Assembly: GCA_036742455.1 (NCBI GenBank)
Contig: DAINQU010000018.1
Location: 1 to 59,476, forward strand
Direction of reading: 5' to 3'
DNA from: CAIKZZ01 sp036742455
GTDB taxonomy: Bacteria; Pseudomonadota; Gammaproteobacteria; Steroidobacterales; Steroidobacteraceae
Length of the DNA: 59,476 bases
Shown here piece after piece: positions 46,335 to 54,293 of this stretch. Under the pieces are notes generated by a model. The model searched no databases. It was not told the DNA's origin and was given only the letters and a program-made list of their open reading frames with translations. Numbering within the stretch: position 1 is the stretch's first letter; every line of letters starts with the position of its first letter. The position numbers and the translations under genes are program-made.

Positions 46335-47018
46335 ATGGGATGCATCCTCAAAGGCGGCGGCGGTCTGCACGCCCGCTTGGTGGTGGGTTCCGTCTTGTTG
46401 GCTGCCGGCCGCGGTGAGCGCATGGGCGGGCGGCCCAAGGCCACCCTCGAGTTGGGTGGCGTTCCCCTCATCCGCCGCCAATTGATCGCGTTATCCGGCG
46501 CCGGCGTCGATGAGGTGGTGGTGGTGCTGGGTCACTATTACGATCAGATCGAGCCGTTGGTGCGCGACTTTCCGGTGACGGTCGTCCGCAACGAACAGTC
46601 GGACGCCGGGCAGGTCTCGTCGCTGCGCTTAGGCTTAGCGGCGTTGGGCGCGCGGTTGGATGCCGTCGTCGTCGCCCTCGCCGATCAACCGCTCATTGGC
46701 ACTGCCGATGTGTCGGATTTGATCGGCGCGTACAAAAAACGGCCGGCCGGGACGGACGTTGTCCAACCGTCGGTCGCCGGCCAGCCGGGCAACCCTGTGA
46801 TGTTCTCCGCCGAGGTACGCGATCAGATCCTCGCCGGCGAGGCGAATATCGGATGTCGACATTGGCAAGCCGATCATCCGCAACGCGTGCATCGTTGGGA
46901 GACGCCGAACGCGCGCTACCGGACGGACGTGGATACGCCGGAGGACCTCGCGGCGTTCGAGCAACGCACGGGCCATCGTCTCTCGTGGCCTTCTCACGCG
47001 ACCGCGGATCGCGCATGA
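46335..47018 (+). CDS. mocA: Molybdenum cofactor cytidylyltransferase, MocA/MobA-like
   Basis: MocA joins CTP to molybdopterin to make the MCD cofactor that CO dehydrogenase and xanthine dehydrogenase relatives need. It has 227 residues. The nucleotide-binding start LLAAGRGERMGGRPKATL (22-39) and the catalytic ADQPLIG (about 115) are clear. It begins two bases after coxF and its stop overlaps the next gene, so it is in the same operon. A GTG around codon 17 is an alternative start. CTP use is inferred from the cox context. Confidence 0.85.
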   Translation: MGCILKGGGGLHARLVVGSVLLAAGRGERMGGRPKATLELGGVPLIRRQLIALSGAGVDEVVVVLGHYYDQIEPLVRDFPVTVVRNEQSDAGQVSSLRLGLAALGARLDAVVVALADQPLIGTADVSDLIGAYKKRPAGTDVVQPSVAGQPGNPVMFSAEVRDQILAGEANIGCRHWQADHPQRVHRWETPNARYRTDVDTPEDLAAFEQRTGHRLSWPSHATADRA

Positions 47019-47716
47019 CGACAGTCGTTCCTCCCGTTTTCCACGACCGATGGCAGACACCGCTCGGCGTGCACGTCTGGGCGCAGGCGGCCGACCATCA
47101 GGACACGCTGATACGGGTGTTGAAGATGCTGCGCTTCCAGGACGCGACGGCGAGTGCCGACGCCGCGTTCTATGCGAGCGCCGACGATCTGCTGCAACGC
47201 ATCCGTATCCCGGAATGGGCGGCGCTGGTGAACTTCCTGGTCGACGGCGTGTCGCGCACCGTCGCACACGCCAATCGAGCCCAATGGGGTGAGCAGCATC
47301 CGGCCTTCCAAGTCGCCGTGCGCGGCCTGTGGTGTCAGATGTCGAACCATGCCGCCCACCACGACGTGCACACGCACGGCAACTGTTCGTGGTCGGGCGT
47401 GTACTGCCTACAGGTCGACCCGCCCGCGGTGCGCGAGACGCATCCGGTCTTCGGCCCGCGTAACGGCGTCACGCGATTTTACGGGCCGTACGCGGGGCTG
47501 CTCGGCGGCGCCTACAACGATTTTGGTAACGCCTATCTGCAGGATCATGCCTGGGACGTCGCGCCGCTCCCGGGGCAACTGATCGTGTTCCCGTCGTGGC
47601 TGGCGCACCAAGCGATGCCGTACCAGGGCACGCTCGACCGCATCATTCTGTCGTTCAATGTCAGCGTGCACGCGCCGACCGGGGACGATCAAACGCGTCG
47701 CTATGCCAGCGCGTAA
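47015..47716 (+). CDS. Putative 2-oxoglutarate/Fe(II) oxygenase, TIGR02466-like
   Basis: The ATG at 47015 overlaps the mocA stop (ATGA) and gives 233 residues. The motif VHTHGNCSWSGVYCL (His119 and His121) and the later GQLIVFPSWLAHQAMP (His198) with RIILSFN (Arg209) match the double-stranded beta-helix oxygenase family TIGR02466/2OG-FeII_Oxy_5. The usual HxD is not obvious; here it reads HTH. No signal peptide. Members act on unknown substrates. Its tight coupling to mocA and the cox genes suggests a role in CO metabolism or enzyme maturation, but no function is established. Confidence 0.75.
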   Translation: MTTVVPPVFHDRWQTPLGVHVWAQAADHQDTLIRVLKMLRFQDATASADAAFYASADDLLQRIRIPEWAALVNFLVDGVSRTVAHANRAQWGEQHPAFQVAVRGLWCQMSNHAAHHDVHTHGNCSWSGVYCLQVDPPAVRETHPVFGPRNGVTRFYGPYAGLLGGAYNDFGNAYLQDHAWDVAPLPGQLIVFPSWLAHQAMPYQGTLDRIILSFNVSVHAPTGDDQTRRYASA

Positions 47717-47786
47717 CGCCGCCGTCGGTTGGGTAAATCGAACGGTCGCCTTCTTACGGCCACCGCCCATTTTGGAGAGCATCACG

Positions 47787-47981
47787 GTGAATCACGAGTT
47801 TGTAGTGCACGGGATGACGTGCCAAAAGTGCGTCGTCGCCATTACCGAGGCGGTGCTGAAAGCCGACCCCGCGGCGAGCGTCTCGATCGATTTGAGTCGG
47901 CAACTCGTGCGCATCGAGTCCGACCTCGCCGCCGGGATCCTGAGCGAAGTGATCCTCGACGAAGGCTTCGTCGTTCGGTAA
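47787..47981 (+). CDS. Small HMA-domain (heavy-metal-associated) protein, copper-chaperone-like
   Basis: GTG at 47787, with GGAGAG seven bases upstream, gives 64 residues, a single ferredoxin-like HMA domain. The metal loop is GMTCQKC, with Cys12 and Cys15 as the Cu(I)-type CxxC pair. Length and fold are those of CopZ/Atx1 copper chaperones. No P-type ATPase or copper regulator is nearby. It is the last gene on this strand, 70 bases after the oxygenase gene and before a hairpin, so it probably belongs to the cox operon. A role in delivering Cu(I) to the Mo-Cu site is a hypothesis. Confidence 0.8.
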   Translation: MNHEFVVHGMTCQKCVVAITEAVLKADPAASVSIDLSRQLVRIESDLAAGILSEVILDEGFVVR

Positions 47982-47988
47982 TCCAATG

Positions 47989-48010
47989 CCGGGCCGTACG
48001 AACGGCCCGG
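47989..48010. terminator. Symmetric hairpin between the cox cluster and the permease remnant
   Basis: CCGGGCCGT (47989-47997) pairs perfectly with ACGGCCCGG (48002-48010) around ACGA. It sits between two converging genes and may stop transcription from both sides, although no long T run follows. Confidence 0.5.
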
Positions 48011-48029
48011 TGTCGCATCGCGTCTGCGC

Positions 48030-48794
48030 TTAGGCCACGTAGACGAAACGAACGGCGAAGAGCACGGCCAGCACGTAGATCACCCAATCCTCACGCCGCG
48101 CCCGGCCGGTGACGAGACTTAAGATCGCGTAGCTCGTGATGCCGAACGCCAGGCCGTTGGCGATCGAATAGGTCAACGGGATCATCACGAGCGTCAAAAA
48201 CGCCGAAATGGACTCCACCGGGTCGGCCCCATCGATTTCCCGCACCGACCCGATCATCAAGGCGCCGACCAAGATCAGCGCTGGCGCCGTCGCCGCCGCC
48301 GGTATCGATTGAACCAGCGGCGCAAAGAGCAGCGTGGCGAGGAAGAGCAATCCCACCACGACGCTCGTGAGTCCCGTCCGCCCGCCCGCCGCCACGCCGG
48401 CGGCGCTCTCGACGTAACTCGTCACCGGACTCGTGCCGGCCACGGCGCCGACCATCATGGCGGCAGAGTCCACGAGCAGGATGCGATTGAGGCGCGGAAT
48501 GGAGCCATCGGGCGCCGTGAGCCCGGCGCGTTTCGTCACCGCGACCAACGTGCCGACGTTGTCGAACACGTCGACGAAGAGAAACACAAACACGATCTCG
48601 ATCAGTGACAGTCCCACGCCACCCTTCAAGTTCAAGGCGGCCGGGATATCCAGCTTCAAGGCCGTGGCCCCCCACGAACTCAACGCGAAGCCGCCCGGTG
48701 CCACGTGCACCATGCCGAGCAGTCCGGCCACGGACGCCAACGCCGATGCGCGGTTGCCGACTCCGGCACCCGTCGCTCTCACACGCGTTGAAAT
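48030..48794 (-). pseudogene. 5'-truncated NCS2 (AzgA-type) purine permease remnant
   Basis: The frame encodes only the C-terminal half of an AzgA-like adenine/guanine/hypoxanthine permease. It contains VFLFVDVFDNVGTL, GTSPVTSYVESAAGVAAGGRTGL and MIPLTYSIANGLAFGITSYAI. Full members have about 430-450 residues; here the homology begins at about the middle of the protein. The N-terminal half is missing: the frame simply runs back into tRNA-Pro, whose CCA end is at 48795. No start codon with a ribosome binding site is evident near the break, so it is probably not functional. The remaining frame is intact, suggesting a recent event. Sequence at the tRNA 3' side is typical of integration or deletion at a tRNA. 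Confidence 0.75.
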
Positions 48795-48872
<78 letters not shown>

Positions 48873-48952
48873 CCGGAGGCACGCTGCGGGAACCGCAACG
48901 TAGAAACGAAATTGTAATCGATGATGGCCGTCACGACCACCGCTAAACGTTG

Positions 48953-49309
48953 TTAGCGACGCAAGGACTTCAGCAGTTCCTCGAGCTCCAAGCGCACTTG
49001 GCGCACGATCTGCTGACTCTGCGAAACATCATCGCGCGCTTCATCGCCCGCGAGACGCTGACGCGCACCGCCGATCGTGAAGCCCTGATCGTAGAGCAAG
49101 CTGCGAATCTGGCGGATGACCAACACGTCCTGACGTTGGTAGTAGCGACGATTGCCCCGCCGCTTGACCGGCTTGAGCTGGGGAAATTCCTGTTCCCAAT
49201 AACGCAGCACGTGCGGCTTCACCAGGCACAGGTCGCTGACTTCACCGATGGTGAAATAGCGCTTGCCGGGTATCGTCGGCAGTTCCGCGTTATTACTTGG
49301 TTCCAGCAT
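48953..49309 (-). CDS. MerR-family transcriptional regulator linked to ihfA
   Basis: The product is 118 residues with an N-terminal winged-helix MerR domain: YFTIGEVSDLCLVKPHVLRY then WEQEFPQLKPVKRRGNRRYY. A C-terminal coiled coil follows. No effector-binding cysteines are visible, so it is not a metal sensor of the classic type. It overlaps the 3' end of ihfA by 17 bases. This gene is conserved at this place in many gammaproteobacteria, and its targets are not generally known. A CGCTAA/TTAGCG inverted repeat spans its stop. Confidence 0.9.
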   Translation of the reverse strand: MLEPSNNAELPTIPGKRYFTIGEVSDLCLVKPHVLRYWEQEFPQLKPVKRRGNRRYYQRQDVLVIRQIRSLLYDQGFTIGGARQRLAGDEARDDVSQSQQIVRQVRLELEELLKSLRR

Positions 49310-49589
49310 ACGCTTCCACTCGTGCCTTCAGCTTCTGACCCGGGCGGAACGTGACGACACGACGCGCGCTGATGGGAATCTCTTCGCCGGTCTTCGGGTT
49401 GCGACCCGGACGCTGGTTCTTGTCGCGCAGATCGAAGTTGCCGAAGCCGGACAGCTTCACCTGCTCGCCGCTCGACAGGGCCAGGCGTACCTCTTCGAAG
49501 AAAAGGTCAACGAGCTCGCGCGCTTCACGCTTGTTGAGGCCGAGCTGATCAAACAGCGCCTCAGCCATTTCTGCTTTGGTCAGTGCCAT
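49293..49589 (-). CDS. ihfA: Integration host factor, alpha subunit
   Basis: This DNA-bending protein forms a heterodimer with IHF beta and shapes promoters, replication origins and recombination sites. It has 98 residues, the usual length. The sequence MALTKAEMAEALFDQLGLNK, then GFGNFDLRDKNQRPGRNPKT with the intercalating proline arm, is typical IhfA. It follows pheT after 25 bases and overlaps the merR-type gene. Confidence 0.96.
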   Translation of the reverse strand: MALTKAEMAEALFDQLGLNKREARELVDLFFEEVRLALSSGEQVKLSGFGNFDLRDKNQRPGRNPKTGEEIPISARRVVTFRPGQKLKARVEAYAGTK

Positions 49590-49614
49590 CGTTGATTCCC
49601 GTTCCGAAGACGCT

Positions 49615-51990
49615 TCAGTCTCGGAAAGTGGCCTTCAAATCCCTTTCGAGACGCTCGCGAATGCCGTTCATCACGGCGTCCACGTCTGCGTCGGTAAGGG
49701 TCTTGTTTTTGTCTTGTAAAATCAAGCCCAAAGCCACGCTTTTTTGTCCATTTTCGACGCCTTTCCCTCGATAGACGTCAAAAACCCGGAATTCGCGCAG
49801 CCATTGCGTAAGTCCAACAGTAACAGATTCGCGCAACTGGTTGAAAGTCAGCGCTTCATCCACCACGACCGCGAGGTCGCGACGCACCGCCGGGAAGCGC
49901 GAGAGCTCGTGCGCCTTGGGCAGGGCCGCGGCCGCGAGCGCGTCCCCATCGAGTTCGAACAGGAACGGCGACGCGGGCAAATCCAACGCACGGGTCAGCT
50001 CCGGGTGCAACTCACCCAAATACCCGACCACTCGGCCGGCGCGCAGTACGCGCGCCGAGCGCCCTGGGTGCAAACAAGGCAAGCCGCCCGCTTCAAACGA
50101 CCAATCGGTGCCGCCGTTGAGCGCAATCAGCGCTTCGACGTCGGCTTTCACGTCGTAAAAGTCCGCCGCCCGTGCGGTCACACCCCATTGCTCGGGATCG
50201 ACGCTACCGGCGACCACGCCAGCAATCACAGTAATCTCTTTTAATTCATTATCTTGCACGACAAACTTCGCGCCATGCTCGAAGAGTCGAACGCGGTCTT
50301 GCTGGCGTCGCACATTCTCCGAGAGCGCCTTGATCAGACCCGGCCAGAGCGAGATACGCATCTCCGCGAGATCCGCGGAGATCGGGTTGGCGAGCGCGAG
50401 CGCCGCCGCATCCGGATGCAAGCGTCGCTGCAGCGCTGGATCGACAAAGGTGTAATTGATCGCCTCGAAGTAACCGAGGTCGACGAGTGCCTGAGCGAAA
50501 CGCAGGATCGGAATCCGCGTCTCCGTGACCGACGCCGGTCGTTGCGGCATCGGCGCATCGATCGCCGGGATCGCGTTGTAGCCGTAGACGCGCGCGACCT
50601 CTTCGACGAGATCGGCTTCTTGCGCGATGTCGAACCGCCAGCTGGGCGGTGTGACGACATGGCCCTCCGCCACCGTCTCGACCGTCATCCCCAACCCCTG
50701 CAGGATCGATGCGACGCGCTCGGCCGCAATCGGGATACCGATCAAACGTTCGATTTGGCGCGCGCGCAGCGGTATCGGCGCGCGCACCGGCAGCGCCGCT
50801 GCGGTCTCCTGTACCACGAGCGGACCCGGCGTGCCGCCGGCCATCTCTACCAAGAGTTGGGTCGCTCGCTCCATCGCGCGCACGATCCCCTCCGGATCCA
50901 CGCCGCGCTCAAAGCGCTGCGAAGCGTCGGTGATCACGCCAAAGCGCCGCCCACGTCCGGCGACCGCATTCGGATGAAACCACGCCGCTTCCAAGAAGAC
51001 GTCCGTCGTGTCGTCGGCAATGCCGCTTTTCTTGCCGCCCATCACGCCGGCCAGACCGACCGGCGCCACGTCGTCCGCAATCACGAGCATGTCGGTGGCG
51101 AGCGGGATCGTGGTGCCCTCGAGCAGCTCCAAGACCTCCCCCTCCCGGGCCCAGCGCACGTGCAAACAGCCCTCCAGGCGGCGCAGGTCATAGGCGTGCA
51201 TGGGCTGCCCGAGCTCCAGCATGACGTAGTTCGTCACGTCGACGAGTGGGCCTAAGCTGCGTTGGCCGGCGCGGCGCAAACGCTCTTGCATCCACCACGG
51301 CGTCTGCGCCGCGGGGTTGAGTCCTTGAATGACCCGCCCGGCAAAGCGCGCGCACCCATCGGTGGCGGCGATCTGAACGGGAAATGCGGCCGCAGAGCCG
51401 GCGGGGACCGGATCGATCGTGGGCAGGCACACATCGCCGCCCGTCAGCACCGCAGCCTCACGGGCGATGCCGAGGACGGACAGCGCGTCGCCGCGATTGG
51501 GGGTGAAATTGATCTCGAGCACCGTGTCGTCGAGCGACAGCGCCGTGCGCACGTCGCTGCCGATCACGCACGACTCCGGCAACTCCAGAAGCCCCGAGTG
51601 TCCCTCACCCAAGCCGAGTTCGCGCGCGGAACACAGCATTCCGAACGACTCCACGCCACGCAGCTTGGCTTTCTTGATCGCGATGTCGTTGGGCAACTGA
51701 GCGCCAACCCGCGCGAAGGGCACCTTGATGCCGGCGCGTGCGTTCGGAGCACCGCAGACGATCTGCAGACGCTCGCCGTCCACGCCTTCGACATCGCACA
51801 CCCGTAGCTTGTCCGCTTCAGGGTGCTTCTCGGCGCTGTGGATATAACCGACGACGACGTTCGTAAACGGCGGTGCGGCGACCGAGCGCCCTTCGACCTC
51901 AAAGCCGGCCATGGTCAGGCCGTGCGCGAGCGCGTTCACGTCAGCCGGGAGACGCACCCATTCCGAGAGCCAGTCGAGACTCAGCTTCAT
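49615..51990 (-). CDS. pheT: Phenylalanyl-tRNA synthetase, beta subunit
   Basis: This is the large subunit of the alpha2beta2 enzyme that charges tRNA-Phe. It has 791 residues, close to E. coli PheT (795). The domain order is the N-terminal domain, OB-fold tRNA-binding domain (about 39-148), B3/B4 editing region, B5, catalytic-like core and C-terminal FDX-ACB anticodon-binding domain (about 697-790, starting SRFPAVRRDLAVVVDE). It lies 18 bases after pheS. Confidence 0.97.
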   Translation of the reverse strand: MKLSLDWLSEWVRLPADVNALAHGLTMAGFEVEGRSVAAPPFTNVVVGYIHSAEKHPEADKLRVCDVEGVDGERLQIVCGAPNARAGIKVPFARVGAQLPNDIAIKKAKLRGVESFGMLCSARELGLGEGHSGLLELPESCVIGSDVRTALSLDDTVLEINFTPNRGDALSVLGIAREAAVLTGGDVCLPTIDPVPAGSAAAFPVQIAATDGCARFAGRVIQGLNPAAQTPWWMQERLRRAGQRSLGPLVDVTNYVMLELGQPMHAYDLRRLEGCLHVRWAREGEVLELLEGTTIPLATDMLVIADDVAPVGLAGVMGGKKSGIADDTTDVFLEAAWFHPNAVAGRGRRFGVITDASQRFERGVDPEGIVRAMERATQLLVEMAGGTPGPLVVQETAAALPVRAPIPLRARQIERLIGIPIAAERVASILQGLGMTVETVAEGHVVTPPSWRFDIAQEADLVEEVARVYGYNAIPAIDAPMPQRPASVTETRIPILRFAQALVDLGYFEAINYTFVDPALQRRLHPDAAALALANPISADLAEMRISLWPGLIKALSENVRRQQDRVRLFEHGAKFVVQDNELKEITVIAGVVAGSVDPEQWGVTARAADFYDVKADVEALIALNGGTDWSFEAGGLPCLHPGRSARVLRAGRVVGYLGELHPELTRALDLPASPFLFELDGDALAAAALPKAHELSRFPAVRRDLAVVVDEALTFNQLRESVTVGLTQWLREFRVFDVYRGKGVENGQKSVALGLILQDKNKTLTDADVDAVMNGIRERLERDLKATFRD

Positions 51991-52008
51991 TCCGGATCCC
52001 TCACCCTG

Positions 52009-53028
52009 TTAAGCGCGACCGAACTGTCCCAGGAACCGGAGGTCGTTCTCGAAGTAGAGCCGCAGGTCGTTGACGTCGTAGCGCAGCATCGAGAAGCGCT
52101 CGATACCCATTCCAAAGGCGTAGCCGGATATCTTCTCCGGATCGATGCCGCAGTTCCGTAAGACGTTCGGGTGCACCACACCGCACCCGAGGACTTCGAG
52201 CCATCCGGTCTGCTTACAGACACGGCAGCCTCGGCCTTCGCAGAACGCGCACTGACAATCGACTTCGGCCGACGGTTCGGTGAACGGGAAGTACGAGGGC
52301 CGCAAGCGGATCTCGAGGTCTTTTTCAAAGAACTCGGAGACAAAGCCCTGCAGGATGGCTTTTAAATTCGCGAAGCTGACGTTCTCGTCGAGCACCAGGC
52401 CTTCGACCTGATGGAACATCGGCGTGTGCGTTTGATCGGAATCGCAGCGATAGACGCGCCCGGGGCTGATGATGCGCAGCGGGGGCGGATTCGCCAACAT
52501 CGCGCGCACCTGCACCGGCGAGGTGTGCGTGCGCAACAGGCGTCCATCGCCAAAATAAAAGGTGTCGTGCATCGCGCGCGCCGGATGGTTGGCGGGGATG
52601 TTCAACGCTTCGAAATTATGGAAGTCGTCTTCGACTTCGGGGCCTTCCGCGACGACAAAGCCCGCGCGGCGGAAAATCTCTTCGATCCGCTGGCGCGTGC
52701 GGGTCACGGGATGCAACGCCCCGGGACGACGGCCACGACCGGGCAAAGTCACATCGATGGTGCCAGCGGCCAGTTCCGCCGCCACGGCCGCCGACTCGAG
52801 CGCCGCGTGGCGCGTGTCGATGGCATCGTTGAGCTGTTGCTTGGCGAGGTTGATGAGCGCACCGGCTTCGCGGCGCGCGTCGGGGGCCATTGACCCGAGC
52901 GCTTTGAGCTGCTCGGTGACCACCCCTTTCTTTCCCAACAACCGCACACGGATCTGATCAAGAGCGATCAGATCCGCGGCGGATTGGATCTCGGCTAGAC
53001 CCGAGGTGACGAGACTACCGAGATCCAC
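52009..53028 (-). CDS. pheS: Phenylalanyl-tRNA synthetase, alpha subunit
   Basis: This is the catalytic subunit. The GTG at 53028 gives 339 residues and starts VDLGSLVTSGLAEIQ, in agreement with known PheS N-termini. The longer in-frame ATG at 53157 would overlap rplT heavily and is rejected. An N-terminal coiled coil is followed by the class II core with HPVTRTRQRIEEIFRRAGF (motif 1), VYRCDSDQTHTPMFHQVEG (motif 2) and GMGIERFSMLRY (motif 3). It starts four bases after the rplT stop. Confidence 0.96.
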   Translation of the reverse strand: MDLGSLVTSGLAEIQSAADLIALDQIRVRLLGKKGVVTEQLKALGSMAPDARREAGALINLAKQQLNDAIDTRHAALESAAVAAELAAGTIDVTLPGRGRRPGALHPVTRTRQRIEEIFRRAGFVVAEGPEVEDDFHNFEALNIPANHPARAMHDTFYFGDGRLLRTHTSPVQVRAMLANPPPLRIISPGRVYRCDSDQTHTPMFHQVEGLVLDENVSFANLKAILQGFVSEFFEKDLEIRLRPSYFPFTEPSAEVDCQCAFCEGRGCRVCKQTGWLEVLGCGVVHPNVLRNCGIDPEKISGYAFGMGIERFSMLRYDVNDLRLYFENDLRFLGQFGRA

Positions 53029-53032
53029 GGCG

Positions 53033-53398
53033 TTAGGCCGCTGCGGCGGAGGCCGCCTTGACCTGCTCGACGATCGCGCCGAACGCGGCCGGTTCGTGCA
53101 TGGCGATGTCTGCGAGCGCCTTACGGTCGATCGCAATACCCGCCATCTTGAGGCCATTGATGAGACGGCTGTAACTCAGGCCGTGACCGCGGGCAGCCGC
53201 GTTCAGACGCTGAATCCACAGAGCGCGGAAATCGCGCTTCTTACGCTTACGACCGACGTACGCGTACTGACCGGCCTTGATGACGGCCTGCTTGGCAACG
53301 CGGAACACCTTGCGGCGTGCGTTGTAGTAGCCCTTGGCCTTATTGAGAATCTTCTTATGACGGCGTCCGGCGATGACGCCACGTTTTACTCGTGCCAT
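53033..53398 (-). CDS. rplT: Ribosomal protein L20
   Basis: This 23S rRNA-binding assembly protein of the large subunit has 121 residues. The highly basic N-terminus MARVKRGVIAGRRHKKILNK and the RDFRALWIQRLNAA core are diagnostic. In many bacteria L20 represses the rpmI-rplT mRNA by binding the leader; a possible leader structure is present at 53735-53754. It follows rpmI after 18 bases. Confidence 0.97.
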   Translation of the reverse strand: MARVKRGVIAGRRHKKILNKAKGYYNARRKVFRVAKQAVIKAGQYAYVGRKRKKRDFRALWIQRLNAAARGHGLSYSRLINGLKMAGIAIDRKALADIAMHEPAAFGAIVEQVKAASAAAA

Positions 53399-53416
53399 GG
53401 TTTATCTCCTGACGTT

Positions 53417-53611
53417 TTAGTGGTTCGGAAGCAGCTGCGTCACGCGACCGAGATCGGTCTCGTGCACCATCTTCCCGGAGCGAAGCTGGCGCTTACGCTT
53501 CGAGGGCTTCTTCGTCAGGATGTGACGCTTGTGGCTCTGGCCGCGCTTGAAGCCGTTCGCAGTCTTGCGAAAACGCTTCGCCGCAGCCCGGTTGGTCTTC
53601 AACTTGGGCAT
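53417..53611 (-). CDS. rpmI: Ribosomal protein L35
   Basis: This small basic protein has 64 residues, starting MPKLKTNRAAAKRFRKTANG and containing KRGQSHKRHILTKKPSKRKR, typical L35. It is preceded by a 160-base leader after infC that may be the site of L20 autoregulation. Confidence 0.97.
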   Translation of the reverse strand: MPKLKTNRAAAKRFRKTANGFKRGQSHKRHILTKKPSKRKRQLRSGKMVHETDLGRVTQLLPNH

Positions 53612-53734
53612 CGTGCAATCTCCATCACCGGTCGGTCCCCCGCCGGCACTTTTTGTTACCCCTTCACAGCCCGTTCAGGGCGCTGGGGGCGTTCCGGCAC
53701 GCAGGTTCGCACCCGTCGCACCGGTCACTTGTGT

Positions 53735-53754
53735 CGCGGATGTCGCCATCCGCG
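53735..53754 (-). promoter_or_regulatory. GNRA-capped hairpin in the infC-rpmI leader
   Basis: On the minus strand CGCGGATG pairs perfectly with CATCCGCG around a GCGA tetraloop, 18 bases after the infC stop. A GCCC/GGGC stem and an AAAAAG stretch follow before rpmI. The position fits either an attenuator-like element or part of the L20-binding leader. There is no T run, so it is not a plain terminator. Confidence 0.45.
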
Positions 53755-53771
53755 TCTACAAACCGTAAATC

Positions 53772-54290
53772 TTACTTCTTCTTGGGCCCGAACATCATGA
53801 CCATTTGGCGACCCTCCATCAGGGGGTTCTGCTCAATGGCCGCGTGCGCGGCGAGGTCTTGGCACAGGCGATCCAACAAGCGGCGACCCACTTCTTGGTG
53901 CGCCAACTCACGACCGCGGTACCGCAGCGTGACCTTGGCCTTATCGCCTTCCGTCAGGAAGCGGATGATGTTACGCAGTTTGATCTGGTAATCGTTTTCA
54001 TCCGTTCCAGGTCGGAACTTGATTTCCTTGACCTGAATCTGCTTCTGCTTGCGCTTCGCGGCGTGGGCTTTCTTGTTCTGTTCGAACAAGAACTTGCCGA
54101 AGTCCATGACTCGGCACACCGGAGGCTCCGCCATCGGCGAAATCTCAACGAGGTCTAACGATTGCGAGGCTGCGAACTGCAGGGCTTCCGCCCGATTCAT
54201 CACGCCGACCTGCGAACCATCGTCGCCGATAACCCGGAGCAACGGCGCGAGAATTTCGTCGTTGCGCCGTATGCGCTTCGTAGTAGAGAT
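53772..54290 (-). CDS. infC: Translation initiation factor IF-3 (AUC start)
   Basis: IF-3 keeps 30S subunits free and checks start codons. No ATG, GTG or TTG gives a complete N-terminus. The frame continues upstream of a TTG at 54242 through RIRRNDEILAPL to an ATC codon at 54290, with GGAGGG seven bases before it and a stop codon just upstream (the thrS TGA). That gives 172 residues, the normal length. infC genes start with rare AUU/AUC/AUA codons so that IF-3 limits its own synthesis. VCRVMDFGKFLFEQ and KEIKFRPGTDENDY are family motifs. Three bases separate it from thrS. Confidence 0.93.
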   Translation of the reverse strand: MSTTKRIRRNDEILAPLLRVIGDDGSQVGVMNRAEALQFAASQSLDLVEISPMAEPPVCRVMDFGKFLFEQNKKAHAAKRKQKQIQVKEIKFRPGTDENDYQIKLRNIIRFLTEGDKAKVTLRYRGRELAHQEVGRRLLDRLCQDLAAHAAIEQNPLMEGRQMVMMFGPKKK

Positions 54291-54293
54291 AAA

